From Acholoe squamosa (lineage: Eukaryota > Annelida > Polychaeta > Phyllodocida > Polynoidae): a stretch of DNA of 64,000 nt. The notes beneath the pieces are model-generated. The model did not search any database, was not told where the DNA came from, and saw only the letters and a list, made by a program, of their open reading frames with translations. Shown here piece by piece: positions 11,458 through 22,501 of this stretch (its first letter is position 1; every line of letters starts with the position of its first letter). Location of the stretch: NCBI GenBank assembly GCA_949317995.1, contig OX439036.1, positions 107,921,669 to 107,985,668 on the forward strand, in the 5' to 3' direction. Made by a program: the position numbers and the translations under genes.

Positions 11458-11815
11458 CTATAAACACTGCCCCCAACAAACCAAACCTTACCCTCACTGT
11501 CTCATCCTGTACTCACTTCTGGCTAGGGACTACATGATGCCACAGCCATTTTATTAGAACCGGCATTGTCGGTTCTATATACGTCTTAACAGGCTTTGCG
11601 CTTCGTGAAAAATTGCGCCGTGAAATTGCCTGAGTCGACCTGTGCATTTGAGTATAGCCTTTGGTTGGAGCTGGTGTATTACCAGTCAATTACATAGCCT
11701 AAAGACCAGTAAATAATGCTGGTAGGTAGTTAGATTATGGTCTATTTACCCTACCCTTTCCCTGGCAGGTGCCCCTTCACTAATCCTCATGTTTGGCATA
11801 GCTGTGAACTCTCTC

Positions 11816-12012
11816 CAAATACCTTTAGTGAATTGTTATTGTCCCAGGTCGTTCTGGGGCGGGCTGATAGCTTCTACACCAGATCTAGGTGCCTCCAAAT
11901 ACCTGTAGTGAATTGTTATTGTCCCAGGTCGTTCTGGGGCGGGCTGATAGCTTCTACACCAGATCTAGGCGCCTCCAAATACCTGTAGTGAATTGTTTTT
12001 GTCGCAGGTCGT
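11816..12012. repeat. 78 bp tandem repeat, about 2.5 copies
   Basis: The unit contains CTCCAAATACCTGTAGTG, TTGTCCCAGGTCGTTCTG and GCTTCTACACCAGATCTAGG. Two full units are nearly identical and a third breaks off after the Cys/Arg-rich part. The period is a multiple of three, so one frame stays open, but nothing else suggests coding. A separate direct repeat (CTAGGAACTCAATAA to TTTGTAGGGTCAG) follows at 12062 and 12142. Confidence 0.7.
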
Positions 12013-12271
12013 TCTGTTCGTTGATGTACTTATTAGCAGTTCAAACTGATGTGCCATTGACACTAGGAACTCAATAAGATTGTATATTAATTTGTAGGGT
12101 CAGACAGATACCCTTCTACCTTTCTATAGTGGTGCATTGGTGCTAGGAACTCAATAACACTTTATATCAATTTGTAGGGTCAGGGTTAGAGCGTTACATC
12201 TGTTAGACTGATAATAATCTCTGGTTATTCACCAGCGCTGCATTCATGCATTATAATGACGAAAGAGCAAA

Positions 12272-13117
12272 ACTGCCCCTCCCCACACTGTAAAAACATG
12301 TGTTGAACTTACTGTCCCTCCCTACACTGTAAAGAATGTGTGTTGAAATTACACTGCCCCTCCCTACACTGTAAAAAACTGTGTTGTAATTATACTGCCC
12401 CTCCCTACACTGTAAAAAACTGTGTTGTAATTACACTGCCCCCCCTAAACTGTAAAAATGTGTGTTGAAATTTCACTGCCCCTCCCTGCACTGTAGAAAC
12501 ATGTGTTGAACTTACTGTCCCTCCCTACACTGTAAAAAATGTGTGTTGAAATTACACTGCCCCTCACTGCACTGTACAAAATGTGGGTTGAAATTACACT
12601 GCCCCTCCATACACCGTAAAAACATGTGTTGAACTTACTGTCCCTCCCTACACTTTAAAAAATGTGTGTTGAAATTACACTGCTCCTCCCTACACTGTAA
12701 AAACATGTGTTGAACTTACTGTCCCTCCCTACACTGTAAAAAATGTGTGTTGAAATTACACTGCCCCTCCCTACACTGTAAAAACGTGTTAAACTTACTG
12801 TCCCTCCCTACACTATAAAGACATGTGTTGAAATCGATGTCCCTTCCAACACTGTAAAAAATGTGTGTTGAAATTACACCGCCCCTCCCTTCACTGTAAA
12901 AACATGCATTGAACTTACTGTCCCTCCCTACACAGTAAAAAAACGTGTGTTGAAATTATACTGCCCCTCCCTACACTGTAAAAATGTGTGTTGAAATTAC
13001 ACTGCCCCTCCCTTCACTGTAAAAACATGTGTTGAACTTACTGTCCCTCCCTACACTGTAAAAAATGTGTGTTGTAATTACACTGCCCCTCCCTACACTG
13101 TAAAAAATGTGTGTTGA
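12272..13117. repeat. Satellite, period about 40 bp, about 21 copies
   Basis: The unit reads approximately CTGCCCCTCCCTACACTGTA followed by AAAAATGTGTGTTGAAATTA. Two subtypes alternate, one with AACATGTGTTGAACTTACTG, giving a partial 80 bp higher-order period. The array is contiguous with no unique spacers. Confidence 0.85.
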
Positions 13118-13872
13118 GCAAAATGTTGAGACAGACATATCAAAGTGAAGCGACCATAGGCTGGCTTCCATTGGCACTGTGTCCGGCACTGTGTATGTAT
13201 CGTGAAACCCGATGGTAGTTCGTTTCTATAAGGTAAACCTATTGAAAGCTGAATTGCAGCACCCAGCTCCCTGTGTGTAAGCACGGCGACTATACCAAGG
13301 GCAGGAGTAAATCTTACTACATTTTTTTTTTGTATTTATTATAATGGTCACACGTGAAGAGTTTTGAGAACATTGCCTCACCCCTCACCACTGTCCCCTG
13401 TGGGGATGATTTCCCCACAAATGACCTAGGGGTGTATTATCTACCAATGACTGAGCTAGCAGCATGTGCTACCCTCAGGACCCTCGCCCAGTTTAAGTCG
13501 CATCGACAAGACTGTATAGGACTCAGTATGGAGGCTTAGTGGAGCTGCCATTTTGAATTTTGCTGGTTGAGGTAAAACCCACTGATAACACATACCATGA
13601 TGGGTACCTTGTCCCTGGTTAACAACTACTTCCAGGGACATGCTGGTCCCAACTTATCAGTGGGCGTCGCTGGAACCAGCTCCAGACCAGCTAGTGGCCA
13701 ATACCTACGATGTGGACAGAGAAGCTGGTGTGGTGACAGGTCAACAACAAAGCCATCACACCCTCACCCCGGGGGAAGGGGGGTGGGGGGGGGGGGTTCT
13801 AGACTATGTCTGCCATCTATAGTTATCATAATCCAGATTCAAAGATGACTATTTAGATATGTAATGTAGAAG
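13118..13872. other. No gene
   Basis: I see no supported coding or RNA gene. The overlapping short open frames on both strands around 13350-13850 lack start context, splice sites or family resemblance. Confidence 0.45.
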
Positions 13873-13935
13873 GTAAAAAAAAAAAGGATCTACCAGGATT
13901 CGAACCCAGGACCTCTCTCAACCTGGAAGCAGGTC
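13873..13935 (-). pseudogene. tRNA 3'-half-like fragment
   Basis: On the minus strand GGTCCTGGGTTCGAATCCTGG is a good B-box and T-arm, followed by TAGATCC and a run of T, as at the 3' end of a pol III tRNA gene. I cannot find a matching A-box or a 5' acceptor strand upstream. It is a truncated tRNA copy or the right half of a SINE head. Confidence 0.4.
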
Positions 13936-14339
13936 TTTAAAGTGCTTTCAATTCATATTCCATATTGTTGCACAGCACTTGGTTTCTTACGATAGATACA
14001 AATGTATATGTGTAGATTTATTTGAGGAAATATGAGGAAAAAAGGTTTAAATGTGAAAATTGAAATGAGACGCTTTTGTGCAACAAAGATAAGGCAATGT
14101 AGAGTGAAACTGCTGACATATTTTCCAGCCAAAATGAAGCAGAACCTCGCGGACAAAATTGCATTCCTAAGGCCCTATATTTTGGCAAAGAAGAATGTCT
14201 CTTTCGGGGTTAGAAGCAAATAATGTTGCTATTCTCTTGTTTCGAAGGAGCAGGTTGACTACCAAAATATTGGTTACCCAATCTGGTATTAGACTATACA
14301 AACATCCCCTGGAGTAGCGGGTCATGGTGTCGTTTGTTT

Positions 14340-14596
14340 ACCCTTTAAGGGCTGTTGATGCATTAATGCTTCATGCCCATCTGGTCGTCATGATGCATGA
14401 ATGCAGCCCTGGCGAGTAACTCGCCAGGGCTGCATTCATGCTTCATGACGACCATATGGGATTGATGTACAAACTCCCGTAGTGTCAGCATGATGCTCCA
14501 ATGAAGTGATTTTGAGCAGTCTTGCCAGCACTTCATTGGTGCATCATGACGACCTATGGGCATGATGCACTCCTGCATCAGCGGCCCTTAAAGGGT
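14340..14596. mobile_element. Family F palindromic element
   Basis: The ends are ACCCTTTAAGGGC and GGCCCTTAAAGGGT. At 14395-14441 it holds a perfect 23-base stem with a one-base loop (GCATGAATGCAGCCCTGGCG, then AGT, A, and the complement). The second, weaker hairpin (TGAAGTGATTTTGAGCAG with TGCCAGCACTTCATTGG) lies to its right. This is one of the best preserved copies in the window. Confidence 0.8.
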
Positions 14597-14671
14597 GAGA
14601 GCATAGAGTGTGCACAGCTGATGAGTATACTGTCATGCCATACCACGGTTGTCCCGCACCTGACCATACAG

Positions 14672-15183
14672 ACTACCGTAATCTCCTGCATATGAGGCGC
14701 AGCCTGCCTATAAGGCGCACCTAGAGTTTTGGAAAATTCATAACTTTGGTTCTACTGAATGAATTTTCAAAATTCAAAGACCTATGTGTGACTTGGGCCC
14801 CATGGACCCCCCTGGCCCCCCATATATCCTATTATGGCTAAGGGGGCATGTAACATATCAAAAGAAAGGTCTTAAGGTCCCCCTTGTGGATGCAATGAGA
14901 ACTACCGTAATCTCCCACGTAAAAGACGCGCTGCGCGTATAAGACGCACCCCAAACTTAGCACATGCAATTTCGCGTATAAGACGCACATTTTAAGGATG
15001 AAATTTGTAAGATTAGTACATTTCTATAGAAAAATTACCCCTCGTATAAGACGCACCCCCAAGTTGAGATAAATCTATAAGACGCACCAGCATTTTGTTT
15101 GGCGTAGAGGACGCGTCTTATACGTGGGAGATTACAGTAAACCCCCCCATGTAAGACGCACCTTATACGCGGGAGATTATGGT
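14672..15183. mobile_element. Cluster of three family A elements
   Basis: From left to right: a longer subtype (14672-14902) with TACCGTAATCTCCTGCATAT and the internal phrase TAACATATCAAAAGAAAGG; the 237 bp type at 14903-15139, in the opposite orientation to the copy at 6327; and a right-end fragment to 15183. The subtype boundaries abut almost exactly, which suggests serial insertion into or beside TA-rich ends. Confidence 0.7.
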
Positions 15184-15459
15184 ACTATAATCACCGGAAA
15201 GTTGTAACTACCGGGTATATGCCAACCCTGCTGATAAGTGGGGCAGGTGCCACTGGTCAGTTAAAAAGATATTTTGTGAAAAAGTTAGTTAAAACTATGA
15301 CCCATAAATAATGGGAAACCTGTTGAGGCTTGAGTTTGAAAGGGCAAATGTGGCCAATATGAAATTAGAGAAAGCTACTGAAAATGACCCAAAATGAAAA
15401 CTATGGAAACCTGACCTACTTGCCAACATGCACCTAACCCTATATAAAATTTAAAAAAA

Positions 15460-15485
15460 AACACACACACACACACACACACACA
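15460..15485. repeat. (AC)n microsatellite
   Basis: A simple dinucleotide run of about 13 units preceded by an A tract. The flanks 15184-15459 hold no gene. Confidence 0.95.
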
Positions 15486-15529
15486 AACAAGTGATTTGAC
15501 TTGAATTTGAAGGTTTATGGTATAACAGT

Positions 15530-16130
15530 CCCATCCCCCCCCCACCTCCCTCCAGGAAATACACCTGTTGTACTGAGGTACTGAAGGAGGTGGTGGTGCA
15601 CACACTGGAGGACTGTCTACTTGCTCCACGTCCTGCATACACACAGTGGTACCAGCCTCCTCCAGGTCCTGCAGTTACAGCAGGATATTATACACAGGAC
15701 ACAGGCCAGACAAGAAGAAAGGAGACATTTTTATTGGTGGAACCTTACTACCCCCACCTACCCATTACCTCCTACGTCCTACCCACTACCCCAACCCCAC
15801 CCTTCACTCACCCACTTCCCCCTCCCAATAACCTTCCCCTGTACCTCGTATTTCTCAAGAGCCACCATGAAGGGCATTGGCCTCATGGGTCCATAGATAT
15901 AGAAGTTAGGGTCTCCCCCCCCCCCCCCACCCATATCCCTGCAAGACCTCCTGCACTGAATTTATCCCCCCCCGCTTCCCTAGTAGCCCCCCCCCTCCCT
16001 ACATCTGTTGACGTTATGAGTAAACCACCCTATCATCTCTCCTAACCCAGTATCCCGCTCCCTTTCCTCATCCTACCTTAACCCTTGTACCCTTATCTCC
16101 TTCCCCCACCCCCGATCCTCACTTCCCCTT
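15530..16130 (+). other. CT-rich, proline-rich open frame of doubtful status
   Basis: The strand is strongly C and T biased, so long Pro-rich frames are open by composition. In the frame from 15590 the segment AYTQWYQPPPGPAVTAGYYT looks more protein-like than the rest, but I find no clear splice sites or homologue. The tract could be the 5' region of the ORF at 16138, or simple sequence. Confidence 0.2.
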
Positions 16131-16137
16131 CCTTGTT

Positions 16138-16539
16138 ATGCCTGGAACAAGGACTCAGCGCACCCGTCCCCAGCAGACAACTCCAACATCCCGGCAGCAC
16201 CCCACCTCTACCACCCGCCCCACCCCGCAGAACCCAAGAGGAAAGGGTTCCACCACCCCCTCCACTAGGCCCCGGCCGGGCGCTAAAAAGCCCTCGCAGG
16301 GATCTTGGAGACCTGCTGGGGGTCGGGATGGGATGCGGTCCTCCAACAGTTCTATTGAGGATACAACCCCTCCAGGACCACCTGAGAGGAGTGCCACTGT
16401 TACCATGGAAGCGAGTAAACTAAGCAGTAGTTCACATAGCGGAGGAGAGGGGGCAGCACAGGAACCACCAGAGACATTAGAGGTACAATGTAGATATATA
16501 TCTCCTTCCATATTAACAGTGGGCATACCAGATTCGTAA
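16138..16539 (+). CDS. Hypothetical basic S/T/P-rich ORF, 133 aa
   Basis: The ATG at 16138 opens a 133-residue frame. The first 60 residues are rich in Arg, Lys, Thr and Pro (for example RPRPGAKKPS) and the second half is acidic and Ser/Gly/Glu-rich (SSSSHSGGEGAAQEPPE), ending VGIPDS. The composition changes along the frame and the third codon positions are not simply repetitive, which favours a real exon or an old retroelement ORF1. I recognise no domain. The sequence around its end (GGGCATACCAGATTCG) has a diverged partner at 17257, so the region may belong to a repeat. No promoter or splice site is clear. Confidence 0.3.
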   Translation: MPGTRTQRTRPQQTTPTSRQHPTSTTRPTPQNPRGKGSTTPSTRPRPGAKKPSQGSWRPAGGRDGMRSSNSSIEDTTPPGPPERSATVTMEASKLSSSSHSGGEGAAQEPPETLEVQCRYISPSILTVGIPDS

Positions 16540-16874
16540 AAGGCGACAAACTTGGGGTTTCTTGTGTCTTGGGGTGAGCATGTTGGCAGCTGGTGTCCAT
16601 ATGCGCGGGCCTGGGCTTACATGCTTGTATTTTGCCATGGGATTCCCCCTTAGTAAACCACGTCTGAGTGATCAAAGGCTGTGGTTTGTCTGGCCCTGCC
16701 TATGGGACCAGGCAAATAAAAGAACACTTGCTATCCTTCGAAAAGAGTAGGGGAATGAAGCCCCGGTAGCGGTTTTCCCCCTCGACCCTCCTCATAGATT
16801 TGGTCATTCATCTCATAGATTCGGTCATTCATAGATTCGGTCACTGCTTTGTCAGGCAAGCAGCATATAAATAC

Positions 16875-16977
16875 CTGTCCAAAAAGAAAAGAAAGGACTT
16901 AATGTCCGAGAAACCTTGAATGTCTGAGTTCCTCGATGGCCCCCGGACGTAAAACTAAACAAACAAACAAACAATGC
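16875..16977 (+). mobile_element. SINE fragment with AAAC tail
   Basis: It has GAAAGGACTTAATGTCCG, then TTCCTCGATGGCCCCCGGAC, and ends in CAAACAAACAAACAAAC. The same 3' module, in reverse, starts the longer copy at 57738, and a relative lies at 17750-17860. The 3' tail differs from the two GGGCTTCCC SINE subtypes. Confidence 0.5.
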
Positions 16978-17056
16978 GTATAAAGTACTTGTATTAATGT
17001 ATGGAGGACAGTAAATATAAGCCGAGTGGACCTTTAGTTTAAGGGCAGATACTGCA

Positions 17057-17125
17057 TCGTGCCCATTGGTCGTCATGATGCATGAATGCAGCACTGGCGA
17101 GTAACTCACCAAGGCTACATAATTA
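17057..17125. mobile_element. Family F fragment
   Basis: ATGCCCATTGGTCG-type sequence (here GTGCCCATTGGTCGTCATGA) is followed by TGCATGAATGCAGCACTGGC and then breaks off. This is the left half of a family F copy. Confidence 0.55.
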
Positions 17126-17405
17126 TATGCAACATGATGATCCCCTTCTGGAAGTTTTCCCCTGTGGGGTGGGGACCTTCATGTGAGGGCAAGAAGGAGC
17201 AAAATAACTTCATCGGGAGTCCATGAAGGAGTAGTCCCATTCCATAGGACCATACTGACGGGGGCATACCGGATTCTACAAAGCAACAAACTTTTCCCTC
17301 TAGGGCCATTTGGCATATGAATTATGTACACAGAGAGGTACTTTGTATCCAAATGTTGGTTATAATCTAAGGCCATTTTGGACTGTCTTTTAGGGGCCTG
17401 GTCGC

Positions 17406-17406
<1 letters not shown>

Positions 17407-17455
<49 letters not shown>
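17407..17455. repeat. (TG)n microsatellite
   Basis: About 24 TG units followed by a T/C-rich run. Bases 17456-17745 hold poly-G tracts and no gene. Confidence 0.95.
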
Positions 17456-17458
<3 letters not shown>

Positions 17459-17749
17459 TTTTCCTTTCCTTTTTTCTTTTTCTTTTTTTTTCTTTATAGT
17501 GAACGTCATTACCGTATAATAGAAAATGTTAATTTCTTATTTGGCAAGCAACATATCGGGGGGGGGGGGGGGGCTGTCAGTATGTAGGCCTATGCAAGGG
17601 TAGGGGGGGGTAGGCCCAATGTGTACATGGTGCAACAAGGGGGCGGGGAGGGGGGTAATTTTTGCCCAAAAAGTGTACGTAATTTATGGATGGTCCCCAG
17701 GGTATAAATACCTGTCTAGCTGTTTTTGAACAAGCAGCTTTTAAATACC

Positions 17750-17860
17750 TCTCCAGACTGAGAAAGAAAGGACTTCATGTCCGTAAACTAATGAGGCAGT
17801 CCCACGAGGTGTAAGAGCCTTGGGACGTTAAACAAATCATCCAATCAATCAATCAAAACC
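17750..17860 (+). mobile_element. SINE-like fragment with ATCA tail
   Basis: AGAAAGGACTTCATGTCCG is shared with 16890, then GGGACGTTAAACAAATC and repeats of AATC close the copy. It directly precedes the 47 bp satellite. Confidence 0.45.
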
Positions 17861-17900
17861 TTCGGGAGAGTTGTCTTGCTGCACCAGTAAATTGCTGGTG

Positions 17901-19775
17901 AGCATTCCATTTGTTCATTATGCTGACCAGTGGGCATGGTGTACTCCAGCATTCCATTTGTTCATTATGCTGACCAGTGGGCATAATGTACTCCAGCATT
18001 CCATTTGTTCATTTTGCTGACCAGTAGGCATAATGTACTCCAGCATTCCATTTGTTCATTTTGCTGACCAGTGGGCATGGTGTACTCCAGCATTCCATTT
18101 GTTCATTTTGCTGACCAGTAGGCATAATGTACTCAAGCATTCCATTTGTTCATTTTGCTGACCAGTAGGCATAATGTACTCCAGCATTCCATTTGTTCAT
18201 TTTGCTGACCAGTGGGCATAATGTACTCCAGCATTCCATTTGTTCATTTTGCTGACCAGTAGGCATAATGTACTCAAGCATTCCATTTGTTCATTATGCT
18301 GACCAGTGGGCATAATGTACTCGTGTATTCCATTTGTTCATTATGCTGACCAGTGGGCATAATGTACTCCAGCATTCCATTTGTTCATTATGCTGACCAG
18401 TGGGCATAATGTACTCCAGCATTCCATTTGTTCATTATGCTGACCAGTGGGCATGGTGTACTCCTGTATTCCATTTGTTCTTTATGCTGACCAGTAGGCA
18501 TAATGTACTCCAGCATTCCATTTGTTCATTATGCTGACCAGTAGACATAATGTACTCCAGCATTCCATTTGTTCATTATGCTGACCAGTGGGCATAATGT
18601 ACTCCAGCATTCCATTTGTTCATTATGCTGACCAGTGGGCATGGTGTACTCCTGTATTCCATTTGTTCTTTATGCTGACCAGTAGGCATAATGTACTCCA
18701 GCATTCCATTTGTTCATTATGCTGACCAGTAGGCATAATGTACTCCAGCATTCCATTTGTTCATTTTGCTGACCAGTGGGCATAATGTACTCCAGCATTC
18801 CATTTGTTCATTATGCTGACCAGTGGGCATAATGTACTCCAGCATTCCATTTGTTCATTTTGCTGACCAGTGCGCATAATGTACTCGTGTATTTCATTTG
18901 TTCATTATGCTGACCAGTGGGCGTAATGTACTCCAGCATTCCATTTGTTCATTATGCTGACCAGTGGGCATAATGTACTCCAGCATTCCATTTGTTCATT
19001 ATGCTGACCAGTGGGCATAATGTACTCCAGCATTCCATTTGTTCATTTTGCTGACCAGTGCGCATAATGTACTCGTGTATTCCATTTGTTCATTATGCTG
19101 ACCAGTGGGCGTAATGTACTCCAGCATTCCATTTGTTCATTATGCTGACCAGTGGGCATAATGTACTCCAGCATTCCATTTGTTCATTTTGCTGACCAGT
19201 GGGCATAATGTACTCCAGCATTCCATTTGTTCATTTTGCTGACCAGTGAGCATAATGTACTCCAGCATTTCATTTGTTCATTATGCTGACCAGTGGGCAT
19301 GGAGTACTCGTATATTCCATTTGTTCATTATGCTGACCAGTGGGCATGATGTACTCCAGCATTCCATTTGTTCATTATGCTGACCAGTGGGCATGGACTA
19401 CTCCTGTATTCCATTTGTTCATTATGCTGACCAGTAGGCATAATGTACTCCAGCATTCCATTTGTTCATTATGTTGACCAATGGGCATAATGTACTCCAG
19501 CATTCCATTTGTTCATTTTGCTGACCAGTGGGCATAATGTACTCCAGCATTCCATTTGTTCATTATGCTGACCAGTGGGCATGGTGTACTCCTGTATTCC
19601 ATTTGTTCTTTATGCTGACCAGTGGGCATGGAGTACTCCAGCATTCCATTTGTTCATTATGCTGACCAGTGGGCATGGTGTACTCCAGCATTCCATTTGT
19701 TCATTATGCTGACCAGTGGGCATAATGTACTCCAGCATTCCATTTGTTCATTATGCTGACCAGTGGGCATAATGT
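17901..19775. repeat. Satellite with 47 bp period, about 40 copies
   Basis: The unit runs AGCATTCCATTTGTTCATTA, TGCTGACCAGTGGGCATAAT, GTACTCC. Successive starts at 17901, 17948 and 17995 are exactly 47 bases apart. Variants (CATGGTG for CATAATG; CTCGTGTATT for CTCCAGCATT; TTTTGC for TTATGC) recur in clusters, which shows local amplification. There are no unique spacers, so it is not CRISPR-like. The unit aligns without gaps to the inner part of family F elements, and the flank 17872-17900 (GTCTTGCTGCACCAGTAAAT) also looks like family F sequence. Confidence 0.92.
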
Positions 19776-19917
19776 ACTCGTGCATAACAACTGCTATCAT
19801 GTACTGATGTACACTTTTGTGATAAAAAAAAAGATATGACAGCTCGCTACCTGGTGATCCACTTCTGCGCTCATAAATTCAGTTCAATTGAATATCTAGC
19901 GAGTAACACATGCATCA

Positions 19918-20140
19918 TACTGTAAAACCCTGGTCATGAGCTGGATTTTTTTCCTATTTTTGCCCACAACCGGCTTCTAAATTTCCTCCAAACTCTACCC
20001 CCGGCCTATGACTGCGGTTTTAACACAATGAATTAAAGAAAAAATAGGGAAAATTTGGCCCCAAAATCAGCTTCTAGCTTTTCCCAAAAGTCTACCCCGG
20101 CTTATGACCGGGGCTGACTTATGACCGGGGATTTACGGTA
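19918..20140. mobile_element. Family C inverted-repeat element
   Basis: The ends are TACTGTAAAACCCTGGTCAT and ATGACCGGGGATTTACGGTA. Inside, GGCTTATGACCGGGG and the phrase CCAAAACCGGCTTCTA-like sequence recur. Other copies are at 32975-33540 and 43003-43449, with a fragment at 49404. No coding capacity. Confidence 0.7.
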
Positions 20141-20157
20141 CTGACCCTCCAAGAGGG

Positions 20158-20440
20158 TCAGTATGATGCATGAGTTACTCGCCAGGGCTGCATTCATGTA
20201 TCATGCCGACCAATGGGCATGATGCATCAATGCATCATTGATTGATTGATTTGCGTTTTACAGCACTTTAGCGACACTAAGTGGCTATCCCGTGCTTCAC
20301 AGGTTGATAATTTAACAGAGGAATGTGTCAGTGCCCGTGCATATGTGCACCACACACATACTGAGGGGATAGGAAAGAGGAGATATAGACCCTTTTAAGT
20401 GGGCTAGGGAAGCCCGCATCAATGCATCAGTGGCCCTTAA
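20158..20440. mobile_element. Family F copy split by a SINE
   Basis: Family F sequence (GCCAGGGCTGCATTCATGTA, GGGCATGATGCATCAATGC) runs to 20237 and resumes at 20416 through AGTGGCCCTTAAAGGG. The SINE 20238-20415 sits between. Confidence 0.7.
20224..20429 (-). mobile_element. SINE (AATC tail) with 14 bp target duplication
   Basis: The exact duplication GCATCAATGCATCA lies at 20224-20237 and 20416-20429 on either side of a minus-strand SINE. The body and tail match the copies at 7180 and 10595. It inserted into an existing family F element, so it is the younger of the two. Confidence 0.87.
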
Positions 20441-20997
20441 AGGGCTAGAGGGTAAAAAAGAGATACAGATATGGTGAAAGGTACCAGCATCAAAGGTTCT
20501 TTTTAACCTGCCTCTGATAGCCAATCATAGCCTTCAATGGAAAGTAGCACCTAGAGGCAGGTGAAAGCTGCATTGTGAATGGCAGGTGACACCTTTTTAT
20601 GTAAAAAGGCACCACATAGGCTCTCTGTATGGTATTGTGTATTATTGATTAATGGATGAATGTATGGATTACTAGTAATGGATGAATGCATCTACCTACA
20701 TAGAACATTATATGTCTGTGTGTGTGGGGGACACCTTCTGTATTGGATCTATCACTGGGTACTAGTAGCAGCACTGAGCACAGGGGGTGCTAGTAGGGAT
20801 AATTGGAGGGGGAGGGGGGCAATCAAGACACACTCTCCGCCTCAACCCACCTATATATACGGGGGTTTTGTCACTCAGATACACTAGATGGCGCCCTAGT
20901 AGGCCCGCAGGCTACAGGGGCTACTCACTCACCCAGCCCCTGTGGCTTCATTCATTTAACAAGGGGGGCACATACACCTCTATGATAAATTATTTGT
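20441..20997. other. No gene
   Basis: No supported gene. Short open frames near 20660-20985 have no recognisable features. Confidence 0.45.
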
Positions 20998-21535
20998 TAA
21001 CTCAAAAAGCGAGTTATAAGGAGACACCCTGGGGCCCTGCACTTTCAGTCATTTTGGTGGTGCGAATAAGTTTTAAAAAAGATGGAAATTTTATATATAA
21101 GAGGCAGAATTACTTAATGAATTTGTAGTGGCATTAAAGGAGGAGATGTAGGGGTCTTGCAGGAAAAGGTAGTTCATTACCAAGTTTTGTAAATTTTGAG
21201 AAATTGTCAATATTGTACAGACTCAGTTGGTTGGCCGCCATAAGACGCTTTTTGCCTCCAATGGTGAAGGTATATGATGTTGATCCGTGTGTCAACTTTC
21301 CTGCCTTTTTTTGCAATGTGGTGCGAATAGCTCAGTTTTGGCAGGAGTTATGCGAATAATGGCTTGGTGGTGCGAATAACCTGGGGCAGGGATTCCTTGA
21401 CTCCATGGCGTCCCCTGTAAAGGACGGTGTGACAGTCAAAGGGAGTGCTGATGCAACAGGATGAGTGCACAACTCATGTGAGCCAATCACAGGGTTTCAC
21501 TTTTCGAGTTATCAGCAATTTACATTGCTGCATTA
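20998..21535. repeat. Two-copy dispersed repeat, copy 1
   Basis: Starts with TTAACTCAAAAAGCGAGTTA and ends near TTTCGAGTTATCAGCAA. Over more than 300 bases it matches 43502-43985, including TTCAGTCATTTTGGTGGTGC, TTGCAGGAAAAGGTA and GGTATATGATGTTGATCC. The near-terminal AACTCGAAAAG / CTTTTCGAGTT pair forms a short inverted repeat. A third, short piece is at 26045. No conserved reading frame was seen between the copies. Confidence 0.65.
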
Positions 21536-21544
21536 TATTTTCAA

Positions 21545-22062
21545 GTAAGGGAGTGGTCATTATTTATCAACAGAACAGGGGCTGGTGAGTTAGAATTTTA
21601 TGCCCCCTCCCTCAAACCCTCCACACCCCCCCCCCCTGTGTTGATAAATAATGTCCCTAACATCAGACAGGGAAGGTGATTTTATAAACATTGTTCTGCA
21701 AACTGCCTTGAATCGGTTCCCAGTGCCCCCTGGTTGGGTCACCTGAATCAATCATTTCATTTCTGGCCTGAGGCTGTTTGATGACAAGAGGTCCATACCA
21801 GGGTGCCATCACACAGTACTGTCTGTCACTTTGTGGGTGTGTGTGTTTTATAGCCACCTTTCACCACCATCTGCCACTACTCTTGTACAATTACTGTGTA
21901 CCACTTATATACCCCCCCCCCCCCCCACACACACACTGCCATAGCATACCGTATTGTCACAATTCAGTCAGCTGATATGGTACTTTGATTCTCCAAGGAC
22001 CACTTGAATGCATCATGTGATGCTATGATACCGTGAATTCCCTTGTTCCCTTGTACTGTAAG
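21545..22062. other. Family J fragment, then no gene
   Basis: 21545-21660 is a pair of inverted family J ends (GGGAGTGGTCATTATTTATC and TTGATAAATAATGTCCCTAA). The rest, to 22062, contains only C-runs and an AC run. Confidence 0.5.
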
Positions 22063-22361
22063 TACCGTAATCTCCCGCGTATAAGGCGCGTCTTATACGG
22101 GAGGTTTTAGTTCTTCCTGGATCCGCAAGGGGGAGATCAAAACCTTCATTTTGATATCTTACACTCCCATGTAACCTCATCAGCTGAATTTTGGGTCCAG
22201 GGGGGGGGGGTCTGGGGGGTCCATGCAACACATAGGTTTTTGAATTTTCAAAATCCATTCAGTAGAACAAAAGTTATACATTTTTTATTTTTCTGGTCAA
22301 ATCTCTTAACTCTAGGTGCGCCTTATAGGTGGGGTGCGCCTTATACGCGGGAGATTACGAT
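22063..22361. mobile_element. Family A element, long subtype
   Basis: TACCGTAATCTCCCGCGTAT opens it and ATACGCGGGAGATTACG closes it. The interior carries the subtype phrases GGTTTTAGTTCTTCCTGGAT, TTTTGATATCTTACA and AATCCATTCAGTAGAACAAA, shared with 49714 and 56046. A family B right end (GTGCGGCTTATATGAGAG) follows at 22390. Confidence 0.75.
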
Positions 22362-22501
22362 TCTGAAGCCCCAAGTGTTATACAAGGGTGCGGCTTATAT
22401 GAGAGAATTTATGGTATTTTATGAATGGGCGGAAAGTGTAAAAAAATGGGAAACTGTTGGACATTGACATGGAAGCATGGCGACTGACTGTGCCTACCAG
22501 T

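Noticed and set aside
17901-19775. CRISPR-like repeat array
   Set aside because: Units follow each other without unique spacers and the context is eukaryotic. It is a satellite.
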